NCBI GenBank assembly: GCA_964590645.1
Contig: CAZPYJ010000003.1
Span: forward strand, 62,001 to 126,000
DNA from: JAGNHN01 sp964590645
GTDB lineage: Bacteria > Bacteroidota > Bacteroidia > Bacteroidales > JAGNHN01
Reading direction: 5' to 3'
DNA: 64,000 nt
Shown here: piece by piece, positions 8,534 through 17,661 of the stretch
Position numbering within the stretch: the stretch's first letter is position 1
How the letters are laid out: each line of letters begins with the position of its first letter
The notes under the pieces: generated by a model
The model's input: only the letters and a program-made list of their open reading frames with translations
The model's database searches: none
What the model was told of the DNA's origin: nothing
Made by a program: the position numbers and the translations under genes

Positions 8534-10669
8534 ATGGACTACCCTATCTTCACCGGATTGCTGCAGAATATTGCGATACTCCTGTCCATCGTCATTATTT
8601 ATGACTACCTCTGGGCTCCCCACCACATCAAACAAAAAGCGGGAAATCACCTGCTAACCGGAGCTTTGATCGGGCTTGCAGCCATCATCCTGATGCTCAC
8701 CCCCTGGACGCTGGTTCCAGGCATTGTGTTTGACACACGCTCCATCCTGCTTTCCATTTCCGGCCTGTTCCTGGGAATCATTCCCACACTGATTGCGATG
8801 GGAATTGCTGCCCTCTACCGCATCATCCTGGGAGGGGAAGGCCTCTGGATGGGCCTGGCAGTGATCCTTTCCTCCGGCAGCATTGGTATCTTATGGCGCC
8901 ATTTCCGTCCTGCCTGGCAACAAAAGCGATACATCGGAGAATTGCTGGCAATGGGCTTCATCGTACATATTGTTATGCTCTTATGTGTACTTCTGATCCC
9001 CGCAGGGCAGAAGGTTATGGTATTCAGAATTATCTTTCTACCGGTTCTCATCCTCTATCCTGTCGGAACATTGCTGCTGGGAATGATGCTGATCAAAAGA
9101 CAGGAAATGCTCAAAACAAGAAGAGCACTGCAGGAGCAGGAACAGCGCTACCGGCATCTGTATGAAAGTATGGAAGATGCCTATGTGATGGCAGACCTGA
9201 AAGGGAATTACCTCGAATTCAACAGTGCATTTCAAAAACTGACAGGCTACAGTGCACAGGAACTTAAAAATATGAACTACAGGGAGATTACTCCTGAACA
9301 ATATGTCGAGAAGGAGGAAGCACTGGTAAGACAAAAACTGAAGGATGGAGACAGTTCTATCCTCTATCAGAAAGAATACCGGCGTAAGGACGGAAGCCTT
9401 GTCCCTACGGAAGTTCGATTGCAGATTGAAAGAGACGAGGAAGGCAAGCCAGGCGGTTTGTGGGGCATCGTCCGCGATATCAGTGAAAGAAAGAAAGCCG
9501 AAGAAGAGCTGATCCTGGCCCGGGAAAAAGCGGAAGAAAGCAACAGATTGAAATCGGTCTTCCTGGCCAATATGAGCCACGAGATACGCACCCCAATGAA
9601 TGCGGTAATGGGGTTTGCCTCCCTGCTCACCTCGGAGAATGTCACAGATGCACAGCGCATTGCATACAGTAAAACCATTCAAAACTCGGGCAATCACCTG
9701 CTCAATCTGATTGACGATATCGTGGACATTTCAAAGATTGAAGCAAAGCAGCTCCAGTTGCACCTCCGCCCGCATCCTTTGCATTCCTTGTTTACGGAAA
9801 CCCTGGAATCCTTCCAGCAACATCCTTCCCTTGCCGAAAAACCTGCCCTCTCTCTCAAACTTCATTTCCCGGAGCAGTTTAAGGATACGGTCATCCTTAC
9901 CGACCGCTTCCGCTTCCAGCAGGTGTTGAACAACCTGATCGACAATGCGCTGAAATTCTCGGAGCAGGGAAGTGTGGAAATCGGGTTTGAAATCCCTGAG
10001 GCACTTTCAGGTTCACAGATCCGTGTGTATGTGAAAGACAAGGGACCGGGCATTCCGCCGGAAATGCAATCGCGCATTTTTGAACGCTTCCATCAGCTCA
10101 GTCCACAAGGCACCCACCAGGGTACTGGCTTGGGTCTCAGTATTTGCAAAGGAATTGTGGAGGCAATGGGGGGAGAGATCTTCCTCGAATCCTCCCCCGG
10201 AAAAGGAACGAGCTTTTATTTCACCCTGCCCTTCAAAGAAGAAGAGGGGAATGAAGACAAGGCAGGGGAGAAGAACATCAGTACAGATTTCCTGAAAGGG
10301 CTTGATCTGCTCATCGCGGAAGACGATGAATACTCTTTCCTTTATCTTCAGGAGCTTTTTCGTCCATACGCCCTGAAAATCAGGCACGCTCGCGACGGGG
10401 AAGAGCTGATGAAAATGTTGGAAAACGGGCAGCCGGACCTATTGCTGTTGGATATCAATATGCCCAGGAAGAACGGGATGGAATGCCTGCAGGAAATCCG
10501 GGAGACAGGCTACACATTTCCTGTAATCGCCCAGACGGCCTATGCGATGGCCGATGAACGGCAGGCTTGTATGGATGCCGGATGCCGGGGATATATTACC
10601 AAACCCCTGAGAAAGGAAAACCTGCTGCGGTTGATTCGTGATGTGTTGGCCGGGAAGCAAGCGTTTTGA
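8534..10669 (+). CDS. Hybrid sensor histidine kinase (5TMR-PAS-HisKA-HATPase-REC)
   Basis: Membrane-bound two-component kinase with its own receiver domain. Residues 1-190 form about six membrane helices of the 5TM-5TMR_LYT (LytS-like) type. A PAS domain with its PAC segment follows (about 205-325), then a short coiled coil and HisKA with phospho-acceptor His349 in ANMSHEIRTPMN. The ATPase domain has an N box (NNLIDNALKF), a G1 box (KDKGPGIPPE) and a G2 box (GTGLGLSI). A C-terminal receiver (about 590-705) carries Asp640 in LLLLDINMP and the conserved Lys in ITKPL. No separate response regulator gene is adjacent, so the output partner is elsewhere. The signal is unknown; LytS-type sensors respond to the state of the cell envelope. 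Confidence 0.92.
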   Translation: MDYPIFTGLLQNIAILLSIVIIYDYLWAPHHIKQKAGNHLLTGALIGLAAIILMLTPWTLVPGIVFDTRSILLSISGLFLGIIPTLIAMGIAALYRIILGGEGLWMGLAVILSSGSIGILWRHFRPAWQQKRYIGELLAMGFIVHIVMLLCVLLIPAGQKVMVFRIIFLPVLILYPVGTLLLGMMLIKRQEMLKTRRALQEQEQRYRHLYESMEDAYVMADLKGNYLEFNSAFQKLTGYSAQELKNMNYREITPEQYVEKEEALVRQKLKDGDSSILYQKEYRRKDGSLVPTEVRLQIERDEEGKPGGLWGIVRDISERKKAEEELILAREKAEESNRLKSVFLANMSHEIRTPMNAVMGFASLLTSENVTDAQRIAYSKTIQNSGNHLLNLIDDIVDISKIEAKQLQLHLRPHPLHSLFTETLESFQQHPSLAEKPALSLKLHFPEQFKDTVILTDRFRFQQVLNNLIDNALKFSEQGSVEIGFEIPEALSGSQIRVYVKDKGPGIPPEMQSRIFERFHQLSPQGTHQGTGLGLSICKGIVEAMGGEIFLESSPGKGTSFYFTLPFKEEEGNEDKAGEKNISTDFLKGLDLLIAEDDEYSFLYLQELFRPYALKIRHARDGEELMKMLENGQPDLLLLDINMPRKNGMECLQEIRETGYTFPVIAQTAYAMADERQACMDAGCRGYITKPLRKENLLRLIRDVLAGKQAF

Positions 10670-10761
10670 TGTTGGCCCTGATAGTCGGTACATAGATTAG
10701 AGCGAGAAGGTTAGTGAGACTGGGTATCCGGGAGCCCGAAGGGCGAAGCGGATGAGCTCGG

Positions 10762-10806
10762 TCGAAATTTTGCAGTGAGCGCCTGGCCTGAGCGAAAGAT
10801 TTCGAC
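10762..10806. repeat. Intergenic palindromic repeat
   Basis: Between the histidine kinase and the convergent cvpA gene, GTCGAAAT at 10762 is mirrored by ATTTCGAC ending at 10806. The loop contains the word CCTGAGCGAAAG. The element resembles other TCGA/CTGAGC-type palindromes in this window (31646, 50957, 53733). It may end transcripts from both sides or be a simple dispersed repeat. No coding potential was seen here. Confidence 0.5.
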
Positions 10807-10836
10807 TAATGATTTGTTTTCGCTATGCGCACCAAA

Positions 10837-11391
10837 CTAAAGTCTGGCTTCTATTGCCTGCTGAAAGCCCTCCCGCTCACCCTCCTTTTCCGGGAGAGAA
10901 AACGGTGCTTGGGGCAAGTCAATCCGTTGGAGCAGCTCCGGAACCAGGGCCTCTACCGGAGCAAACAAGCGGGAATCCTGCCTCTTTTCTTCCGGGTAAA
11001 TACGCTTGTCGTGATCAATCAGATTAAATAAAAAAATCAGCACACTCAGCACCATCGCCGTCTTCAGCACACTGAAAACCAATCCCAGCAGCTTATTGAT
11101 CAGACCCAGCATAACCAGCTTAACCACCTTCTCCAGCATCTTTCCCAGGAAAATCACGGCCACCATCACCAGGAGGAAGGTCAGTGAAAAGCTCAGGATA
11201 TTCAACCAGTATGGATCCATTTCCACATACTTTTCTAATACTCCGGCGGCATAGGTGGAAAAATTCAGGGCGGCATAAATCCCCAGTACCAGAGCGGCCA
11301 GGCTGGCCAGCTCTATCACCAGCCCCCGTTTAAACCCTTTCCAGGCAGCCCAGAGGAAGAGGATCAGAAAAACGATATCGATGGCGTTCAT
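10837..11391 (-). CDS. cvpA: CvpA family inner-membrane protein
   Basis: A 184-residue integral membrane protein of the CvpA (colicin V production) family. It has four hydrophobic segments: residues 3-14, 24-45 (a Gly/Ala-rich helix after GFKRGLVIE, a family hallmark), 62-82 and 96-120. The C-terminal 60 residues are charged and cytoplasmic. The ATG directly abuts the stop codon of the upstream ABC ATPase gene, so it is the last gene of a mlaE-mlaF-cvpA operon. In other bacteria CvpA affects envelope stress and bile resistance, and its place behind a lipid transporter fits a role in the envelope. The molecular function is not established. Confidence 0.85.
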   Translation of the reverse strand: MNAIDIVFLILFLWAAWKGFKRGLVIELASLAALVLGIYAALNFSTYAAGVLEKYVEMDPYWLNILSFSLTFLLVMVAVIFLGKMLEKVVKLVMLGLINKLLGLVFSVLKTAMVLSVLIFLFNLIDHDKRIYPEEKRQDSRLFAPVEALVPELLQRIDLPQAPFSLPEKEGEREGFQQAIEARL

Positions 11392-12138
11392 TTATCTTTT
11401 CAGTCGGCGTGTTAATTCGGAAGAAAAAACAAAGGCATTGATCTCCGGACTCTGGGTATGCAGTATGCTCTCCCTGTCGCCGGTCCATTTGAGTTCACCC
11501 TTATACAAGAAAGCAATATGGTCTCCGATTTCCAGCACTGAATTCATATCGTGGGTATTCACCACGGTGGTAATACTCAGCTCGTGGGTCAGCTCATAAA
11601 TAAGGTTATCGATCACATTGGCCGTTTGCGGATCGAGGCCGGAGTTAGGCTCATCACAGAAAAGGTATTTAGGGTTCATTGCTATGGCTCTGGCGATGGC
11701 CACCCTTTTCTTCATCCCCCCGCTGATCTCGGCGGGGTACAAGTGCTGGGTATTGTCGAGGTTCACCCTTTTGAGACAAAAGTGCGCCCGTTCCCGTTTT
11801 TCTTCGCGGCTCTGGCTGGTGAACATCGTCAGCGGAAAGATCACATTTTCTTCCACCGTCATCGAATCAAACAAGGCACCGCCCTGGAACAGCATCCCGA
11901 TCTCCTGCCTGATCTCCTTTCTCTCTTTAAAACCCATCCCGGAAAAATTCCTTCCATCAAACAGTATGCTTCCCTCATCCACCTCGTGCAGGCCCACCAG
12001 GCATTTCATCAACACCGTTTTTCCTGATCCGCTTTGGCCGATAATCAGGTTGGTTTTTCCCGGCTCGAAGCTGAATGACACATCCTTCAGTACCGCTGTT
12101 CCGGCAAAAGCTTTCGATATGTGCTGTACTTCGATCAC
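11392..12138 (-). CDS. ABC transporter ATP-binding protein, MlaF-like
   Basis: Cytoplasmic ATPase of a phospholipid or lipid-asymmetry (Mla/Mce) ABC transporter. The 248-residue protein has Walker A (GQSGSGKT, about 34-41), a Q-loop (MLFQGG), the signature ISGGMKKRVAIARA (about 137-150), Walker B (YLFCDEPNSGLDP) and an H-loop (VVNTHDMNS). The sequence YLFCDEPNSGLDP is typical of MlaF/TTG2A rather than importer ATPases. It overlaps the MlaE-like permease gene by 4 nt (ATGA), so both are translated together. The MCE-domain substrate-binding partner is not in this window and is presumably encoded elsewhere. Confidence 0.92.
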   Translation of the reverse strand: MIEVQHISKAFAGTAVLKDVSFSFEPGKTNLIIGQSGSGKTVLMKCLVGLHEVDEGSILFDGRNFSGMGFKERKEIRQEIGMLFQGGALFDSMTVEENVIFPLTMFTSQSREEKRERAHFCLKRVNLDNTQHLYPAEISGGMKKRVAIARAIAMNPKYLFCDEPNSGLDPQTANVIDNLIYELTHELSITTVVNTHDMNSVLEIGDHIAFLYKGELKWTGDRESILHTQSPEINAFVFSSELTRRLKR

Positions 12139-12875
12139 GACAGCAGGATTTGAGTGAGGATCAAGTTAAAAACGATGATGGCAATAGAGCTGAAAACAAC
12201 AGCCCGTGTACTGGCCCTGCCTACTTCCAGGGCTCCCCCCTTCATCACATAAGCGTGAAATGATGAAATAGAAGCGATCAGGAATGCAAAAACCACGGTT
12301 TTCACCAGGGCGTAAAAAACATCAAACAGGCGGAAGTCGAGCTGTAAGCCTTCAATAAAGCTGACCGAAGTACCCAATCCGGTGAAAATAGTTGCCAGGA
12401 AACCTCCGAAGATAGAGAGGAACATACTGATGATGACCAGCAGGGGATTGACCACAATGGATGCAACAATTTTTGGAAAGATCAGGTAGGCTGCTGAATT
12501 CACGCCCATTATTTCCAATGCATCAATTTGTTCGGTTACCCGCATTGTCCCTATTTCGGATGCGATACGTGAGCCGACCTTGCCGGCAAGGAAGAGACTG
12601 ATGATGGTAGGGGAGAATTCCAGGATCACCGACTGTCGGGTAGTGAAACCCACCGTCCAGTCGGGGATGAGGGGACTATCAATGTTGAAAGCAGTCTGAA
12701 TGGCCACTACTGCGCCCATAAATACCGAAATAATGGCAACGATGCCCAGGGAGTCAATGCCCAGATTATGGCCTTCTACAATGAACTGATGCCGGAATAC
12801 ACTGGCTTTCTCCGGTTTGGAGAATACCCTGCGCATCAGGATAAGGTAAGCTCCTATGTCTTTGATCAGGCCCAT
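12135..12875 (-). CDS. MlaE-like ABC transporter permease
   Basis: Inner-membrane permease of the Mla/Mce lipid transport system. The 247 residues start at the ATG at 12875 (MGLIKDIGAYLILM). Longer in-frame extensions to 12974 would run into the divergent promoter region and lack family similarity. MlaE features include FRHQFIVEGHNLGIDSLGIV, the amphipathic KVGSRIASEIGTMRVTEQIDALEIMG segment (Gly/Glu-rich, about 130-155), and five membrane helices. It is the first gene of the operon with the MlaF-like ATPase and CvpA, and is transcribed away from the small lipoprotein gene at 12976. Confidence 0.9.
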   Translation of the reverse strand: MGLIKDIGAYLILMRRVFSKPEKASVFRHQFIVEGHNLGIDSLGIVAIISVFMGAVVAIQTAFNIDSPLIPDWTVGFTTRQSVILEFSPTIISLFLAGKVGSRIASEIGTMRVTEQIDALEIMGVNSAAYLIFPKIVASIVVNPLLVIISMFLSIFGGFLATIFTGLGTSVSFIEGLQLDFRLFDVFYALVKTVVFAFLIASISSFHAYVMKGGALEVGRASTRAVVFSSIAIIVFNLILTQILLS

Positions 12876-12975
12876 CGCTTGCCCGGCTAAATTACAGATA
12901 ATCTTGCAACACCGGCGGCGACTTTCATATCCCGGTTTGCTCAGGCTTTTTACCTTTGCAGCAAAGTTTATCACA

Positions 12976-13164
12976 TTGAGAGCAAAACCGGCACAGCGGC
13001 TTTTCTATCTCACCGGAGTCCTTATTCTTCTGGTGTTCCTGCTCTCCTGCAATGCTCAGCGATATCCTCATAAGCCGAAAAAGAAGAAGAAATGTGACTG
13101 CCCGACCTGGTCGTGTGTACCCTCCGATCGGGGAGCAGCCCGGCAGGATGTTGCAACTGTCTGA
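12976..13164 (+). CDS. Small Lys-rich lipoprotein with a CDCP motif
   Basis: A 62-residue protein read from a TTG at 12976. The n-region is basic (RAKPAQR), a hydrophobic helix follows, and then a clear lipobox (VFLLSC, Cys at about residue 26). The mature part is short, with HKPKKKKKCDCPTWS. I recall small Bacteroidota lipoproteins ending in Lys-rich CxCP motifs, but no function is known to me. In-frame codons extend upstream to 12856, but those residues do not look like a signal peptide and would overlap the start of the mlaE-like gene on the other strand. It is divergent from that gene and 118 nt before the GDP-mannose synthesis gene. Confidence 0.6.
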   Translation: MRAKPAQRLFYLTGVLILLVFLLSCNAQRYPHKPKKKKKCDCPTWSCVPSDRGAARQDVATV

Positions 13165-13215
13165 AACACTGAAACAGATAGTGGTATCAAAACCGGAAAT
13201 GTTTTAGGGATTTTA

Positions 13216-13223
13216 TAACTTTG
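13216..13223 (+). promoter_or_regulatory. Putative -7 promoter element (TAACTTTG)
   Basis: TAACTTTG matches the Bacteroidota -7 consensus TAnnTTTG and lies 58 nt before the ATG of the mannose-1-phosphate guanylyltransferase gene. No good TTG is found at the expected -33 distance, so the call is moderate. Confidence 0.5.
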
Positions 13224-13281
13224 CCAGCCGCCCAAAGGGCGGTTCTTTTTAAGCAGAAGGAGACAAACCAATGCCTTCAAA

Positions 13282-14373
13282 ATGAACAAACATCACTACT
13301 GTGTCATAATGGCGGGAGGGGTAGGGACCCGCTTCTGGCCGATGAGCCGGAAAGACCACCCCAAGCAGTTTATCGACATTCTGGGTACGGGGGAGACCTT
13401 GATCCAGCAAACCTTCCAACGCTTCAGCGAGATCATCCCGGAAGAAAATATTTACATTGTCACCAATGCTTCCTATCAGGGCCTGGTGCAAAAGCAGCTG
13501 CCTTCCCTCCGTCCGCAACAGATCCTTTGCGAACCGGCCAGAAGGAATACGGCTCCCTGCATTGCCTACGCCAGTCACAAAATCGCAGCCAGCGACCCGG
13601 ATGCCACCATCGTGGTTGCTCCTTCCGATCACATTATTACCCGGGAGAAAATCTTTCAGGAACATATCCTCACCGGTTTACACGCTGCCGAATCCAACCA
13701 GTGGCTGATCACCCTCGGCATCAAGCCTACCCGGCCGGATACCGGCTATGGCTATATCCAGTTTGATGAAAAAAATGCCTGGGAAAAGGACAAGCGCCTG
13801 TGCAAAGTCAGAACCTTCACTGAGAAACCCGCCCTGGAAATGGCAGAATCCTTTCTCCGAAGCGGTGATTTTCTTTGGAACTCAGGGATCTTCATCTGGT
13901 CATTGAAAAGTATACTGACCGCATTCGAGCAGCATCTGCCGGAAGTCCACCAGCTCTTCAGCCTCGGAGGAGAAAACTTCAATACTCCCAATGAGCACGC
14001 CTTTATCACCAATGCCTACACCTTATGCAAAAGCATTTCCATCGACTATGGAGTGATGGAAAAAGCAGACAACGTACAGGTACTGGTATCTGATTTCGGC
14101 TGGTCGGATCTGGGAACCTGGGGCTCACTCTATGATACCCGTGAGAAAAACGGGGAAGGAAACTCCATCGTGGGAAACAATGTGATGGTGTACGACACCC
14201 GCAACTGTATTATCAATATGCCCTCCGGAAAACTGGCTGTTATTCAGGGAATGGAGGATTTTATTATGGTGGAAGAAGACGATATCCTGCTGATCTGCAA
14301 GCGCAGCGAAGAACAACAGATCAGGCAGTTTGTGAATGATGTGCGCGTGGGCAAAGGAGAGGAGTTTGTATAA
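13282..14373 (+). CDS. Mannose-1-phosphate guanylyltransferase
   Basis: Makes GDP-mannose from mannose-1-phosphate and GTP, feeding polysaccharide and glycan synthesis. The 363-residue protein has the nucleotidyltransferase signature MAGGVGTRFWPMSRKDHPKQ (about 10-29), the catalytic FTEKP motif (about 180-184) and FLWNSGIFIW. This is the short form without the C-terminal phosphomannose isomerase domain. The family is often called manC or ManC-like. It has a candidate promoter at 13216 and is followed after 24 nt by the S46 peptidase gene. Functionally it connects with the export genes at the left edge. Confidence 0.93.
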   Translation: MNKHHYCVIMAGGVGTRFWPMSRKDHPKQFIDILGTGETLIQQTFQRFSEIIPEENIYIVTNASYQGLVQKQLPSLRPQQILCEPARRNTAPCIAYASHKIAASDPDATIVVAPSDHIITREKIFQEHILTGLHAAESNQWLITLGIKPTRPDTGYGYIQFDEKNAWEKDKRLCKVRTFTEKPALEMAESFLRSGDFLWNSGIFIWSLKSILTAFEQHLPEVHQLFSLGGENFNTPNEHAFITNAYTLCKSISIDYGVMEKADNVQVLVSDFGWSDLGTWGSLYDTREKNGEGNSIVGNNVMVYDTRNCIINMPSGKLAVIQGMEDFIMVEEDDILLICKRSEEQQIRQFVNDVRVGKGEEFV

Positions 14374-14397
14374 CCAATCATTAATAATATACTACCT

Positions 14398-16647
14398 ATG
14401 AGAAAATTGTTTTTGTCTTTCAGCCTGGTATTTCTCCTGCTTGGCCAGGGGGTGAAGGCGGATGAAGGGATGTGGCTGCCCTTGTTGATTGAACGCCTCA
14501 ATTATACCGATATGCAGAAAATGGGGCTGCAACTGACCCCTGAAGAGATTTTCAGCATCAATCAAAGCAGCCTGAAAGATGCCATCATCATCTTCGGCGG
14601 TGGTTGTACCGGAGAGATCATTTCGGAAAACGGGCTGGTGCTAACCAACCATCATTGCGGCTACGGAGCTATCCAGGCCAACAGTTCGGTGGAGCACGAC
14701 TACCTCACCGATGGATTCTGGGCACGGAAGTGGGAAGAAGAGCTGCCCAATGAGGGCCTTAGCGTACGCTTCCTCGTGAGAATGGAAGATGTTACTGAAC
14801 GCTGCCTGGAAGGTGTGAATGAGGAAATGACGGAAAAGGAAAGAGCAGCCAAAATCCGTGAGAATATCGCCGCCATCGAAAAGGATGCAAAAGGAGATAC
14901 CCATTACGAACCCAATGTGAAGAGCTTTTTCTTCGGCAATGAGTATTATCTTTTTGTCTATGAAACCTTTAAAGACGTGCGCCTGGTAGGAGCCCCGCCT
15001 TCTTCCATCGGAAAATTCGGTTATGATACCGACAACTGGATGTGGCCCCGTCATACCGGCGACTTCGCCCTCTTCCGTATCTATACCGCTCCCGATGGTT
15101 CACCCGCTGATTATTCAAAAGACAATGTGCCCCTCAAGCCAAAGTATTCCCTGTCGATCAGCCTGGATGGCTACGAAGAAGGCGATTTCTCTATGATTCT
15201 CGGAAACCCGGGTGGCACCGACCGCTATATGACCTCGCACGGCATTGCCCTCAACCTCGAATCTACCTATCCTGTACGCATCAAGATCAGGGAGAAGAAA
15301 CTGGAGATCCTCAAAGCAGATATGGATGCCGACCCTGCCGTTCGCATTCAATATGCCAGCAAATATGCCGGCATTTCAAACTATTGGAAGAACTTCATCG
15401 GGATGAGCCGCGGGCTGAAGCGCTTGAAAGTGTACGACAAAAAGATGGAGCAGGAGAAGGCTTTTATGGCCTGGGTAAATCAGAACGAGCAACGGAAAGC
15501 AAAGTACGGAGAAGCCCTTGACCTGATTAAAAAGGGCTATGAAGACAAGGCCAGGTATAACGATGCTTACTTTTATTTCATTGAGGCTGCCTACCTGGGA
15601 CCGGAAATCCTGCGCTATGCAAAGGGATACGAAAAACTGGGACAATACCTGGCGGCCAAGGATGAGGAAAAAGCAAGAGGCGAGATGGAACGGCTGAGAG
15701 AAGGCCTGCAGGGGCATTACAAAGACTACAATACCCCTACGGATCAGAAGCTGCTGGCTGCAATGATGGAATTGTATTACCAGGATGTAAAACCCGAACA
15801 ACAGCCCCAATATCTGAAAGACATTGCCAGCAAGTATAAGGGAGACTGGAATAAATATGCGGCAAAGGTTTTTGCCAAAAGCCATTTCTCTACCCGTGAA
15901 AAAGCCGAAGCATTGCTGGCTAAACCCTCTGCCAAAGCCATTATGAAGGACCCGGCAATGGTAGCCGTCAATGCTTTCTGGGACAGCTTTATGGAACTCA
16001 GGGGTAAACTTGCGGAAAGCGACGCTTCCCAGGGCAAAGGGTATCGCCTTTATATGGCTGGATTGCGCGAAAGCCAACCGGATAAAAACTTCTATCCGGA
16101 TGCCAACTTCACAATGCGCCTGACCTATGGCAGCGTACAGGACTATTATCCCGCCGATGCGGTACATTATGATTACTACACTACCCTGAGCGGGGTGATG
16201 GAGAAGGAAGACCCCGACAATTTTGAGTTTATCGTGCCGGAAAGGCTGAAAGAACTGTATGAAGCCAAAGACTACGGTCCTTACGGTGTAGGTGAAGAGA
16301 TGTATGTCTGCTTCCTGACCACACACGATATTACCGGTGGCAATTCAGGCAGCCCGGTGCTGAATGCCAGAGGCGAACTGATTGGCCTGGCCTTCGACGG
16401 AAACTGGGAAGCAATGAGCGGCGATATCGCTTTTGAACCTGATTTGCAGCGCACCATCAATGTGGATATTCGATACGTACTCTTTATCATCGACAAATTT
16501 GCCAATGCGCAGAACATTATGGCCGAGCTGAAACTGGTTGGCAAAGGCAGCGATCAGGCCCGCAAGGTAGGAGGCAAAACCCTTCGCCCCCTGCCTGAAG
16601 GCGTGAAAGTGAAGACCGCAGAGACCGATCCTTCACCTGTTCGCTGA
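14398..16647 (+). CDS. S46 family dipeptidyl peptidase, DPP7-like
   Basis: Secreted serine exopeptidase that releases dipeptides from the N-termini of oligopeptides in the periplasm, used by Bacteroidota to feed on peptides. A signal peptide covers residues 1-21. The chymotrypsin-like triad is His85 (TNHHCGYG), Asp222 (HTGDFALFRIY) and Ser650 (GGNSGSPV). At Ser+18 lies Gly668 (AFDGNWEA). In characterised Porphyromonas enzymes the residue there is Gly in DPP7 (hydrophobic P1) and Arg in DPP11 (acidic P1), so a DPP7-type preference is predicted. The length of 749 residues is slightly over the usual 700-720. A hairpin terminator follows the stop. Confidence 0.93.
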   Translation: MRKLFLSFSLVFLLLGQGVKADEGMWLPLLIERLNYTDMQKMGLQLTPEEIFSINQSSLKDAIIIFGGGCTGEIISENGLVLTNHHCGYGAIQANSSVEHDYLTDGFWARKWEEELPNEGLSVRFLVRMEDVTERCLEGVNEEMTEKERAAKIRENIAAIEKDAKGDTHYEPNVKSFFFGNEYYLFVYETFKDVRLVGAPPSSIGKFGYDTDNWMWPRHTGDFALFRIYTAPDGSPADYSKDNVPLKPKYSLSISLDGYEEGDFSMILGNPGGTDRYMTSHGIALNLESTYPVRIKIREKKLEILKADMDADPAVRIQYASKYAGISNYWKNFIGMSRGLKRLKVYDKKMEQEKAFMAWVNQNEQRKAKYGEALDLIKKGYEDKARYNDAYFYFIEAAYLGPEILRYAKGYEKLGQYLAAKDEEKARGEMERLREGLQGHYKDYNTPTDQKLLAAMMELYYQDVKPEQQPQYLKDIASKYKGDWNKYAAKVFAKSHFSTREKAEALLAKPSAKAIMKDPAMVAVNAFWDSFMELRGKLAESDASQGKGYRLYMAGLRESQPDKNFYPDANFTMRLTYGSVQDYYPADAVHYDYYTTLSGVMEKEDPDNFEFIVPERLKELYEAKDYGPYGVGEEMYVCFLTTHDITGGNSGSPVLNARGELIGLAFDGNWEAMSGDIAFEPDLQRTINVDIRYVLFIIDKFANAQNIMAELKLVGKGSDQARKVGGKTLRPLPEGVKVKTAETDPSPVR

Positions 16648-16671
16648 TAGTTTTTCATCATATTCAAGCTG

Positions 16672-16713
16672 CAGCAGCGATCCGGACCATCCGGTTTGCT
16701 GCTGTGCTTTTTT
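16672..16713 (+). terminator. Rho-independent terminator of the S46 peptidase gene
   Basis: CAGCAG (16672-16677) pairs with CTGCTG (16699-16704) around an inner CCGG-ACCAT-CCGG hairpin, and a run of six T follows (16708-16713). It begins 25 nt after the peptidase stop codon. Confidence 0.8.
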
Positions 16714-16763
16714 GGAAGGATATGAAAAAAAAAGCGAAACCTTGCAGGGCTTCGCTTTGGCGG

Positions 16764-16836
<73 letters not shown>

Positions 16837-16917
16837 ATCCTCAATCGGACGGCAAAGATAATCTGCTTTTCCTGATTAAAAAAAATTTTTGCCTGAAAAT
16901 GGCCTATTTTTGGTCCG

Positions 16918-17661
16918 GTGGAAGAGAGTATATCCAGCATAGCCATTGACATTGGCAATACCCGTGCCCGGGCTGTCCGCTTTGAAGGCCGGGTTATCCG
17001 GCAACGCTGGGAACTGGATCAGGCAAACATTCCGGCGGTTTTTCCCTGGGAAGCGCAATGGGGTGAGCTCCCTGGTATTCTGGCCTCGGTCAGACATCCT
17101 GAAGACCCCCTGGTTCAGGCCCTGATGCAATCCCCCGGGATGCGTTCGCTGAGCAGCCATACTCCCCTGCCCTTCACCATAGACTACCTTACACGGGAAA
17201 GCCTGGGGGCTGATCGGATTGCTCTTGCGGCCGGAGGAATCAGCCTTTTCCCGGATAGCGATCTGCTGATCATAGACGCGGGCAGCTGCATCACAGCTGA
17301 TCTGGTGCTGGGCGGAAATACGTATTGTGGTGGCAGCATTTCTCCGGGCATTCTGATGCGCCTGAAAGCAATGCACCATTTCACGGGGCGCCTTCCCTTC
17401 ATCGCCTTTGATCATCAAGCGCCTTACCCCGGGAAAAGCACAGAAGAAAGCTTGTTGTGCGGCGCCGCCGAAGGGGCTTTGCTGGAATTACAGGAACGCA
17501 TCAACCGGCTGAAACAACAATACCCCGGGCTGAAAGTTATCCTCGCCGGCGGAGACACCCATTATTTTGCTGAGAATCTAAAAAATACCATTTTTGCAAG
17601 CCCTGATCTCGTCCTGCTGGGCTTACGGTCTATCCTGTATTATGATATTGAAGAAAAGTAA
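16918..17661 (+). CDS. coaX: Type III pantothenate kinase
   Basis: Phosphorylates pantothenate in the first step of coenzyme A synthesis. The 247-residue protein has the type III motifs in order: phosphate-binding AIDIGNTRARAV (about 8-19), GADRIALAAG (about 99-108) and DAGSCITADLV (about 119-129; the second position is Ala-Gly-Ser in place of the common AGTA). GGSISPGILMR follows. The start is GTG, because no in-frame ATG lies between it and the conserved first strand. A candidate -7 element (TATTTTTG, 16905-16912) sits only 5 nt before it, implying a very short leader. The 3' end overlaps the outer-membrane protein gene by 20 nt. Confidence 0.92.
   Translation: MEESISSIAIDIGNTRARAVRFEGRVIRQRWELDQANIPAVFPWEAQWGELPGILASVRHPEDPLVQALMQSPGMRSLSSHTPLPFTIDYLTRESLGADRIALAAGGISLFPDSDLLIIDAGSCITADLVLGGNTYCGGSISPGILMRLKAMHHFTGRLPFIAFDHQAPYPGKSTEESLLCGAAEGALLELQERINRLKQQYPGLKVILAGGDTHYFAENLKNTIFASPDLVLLGLRSILYYDIEEK

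Noticed and set aside
15376..16326. 316-residue minus-strand frame inside the S46 peptidase gene
   Set aside because: It is antisense to a gene with a complete catalytic triad, and its composition reflects codon bias of the real strand.
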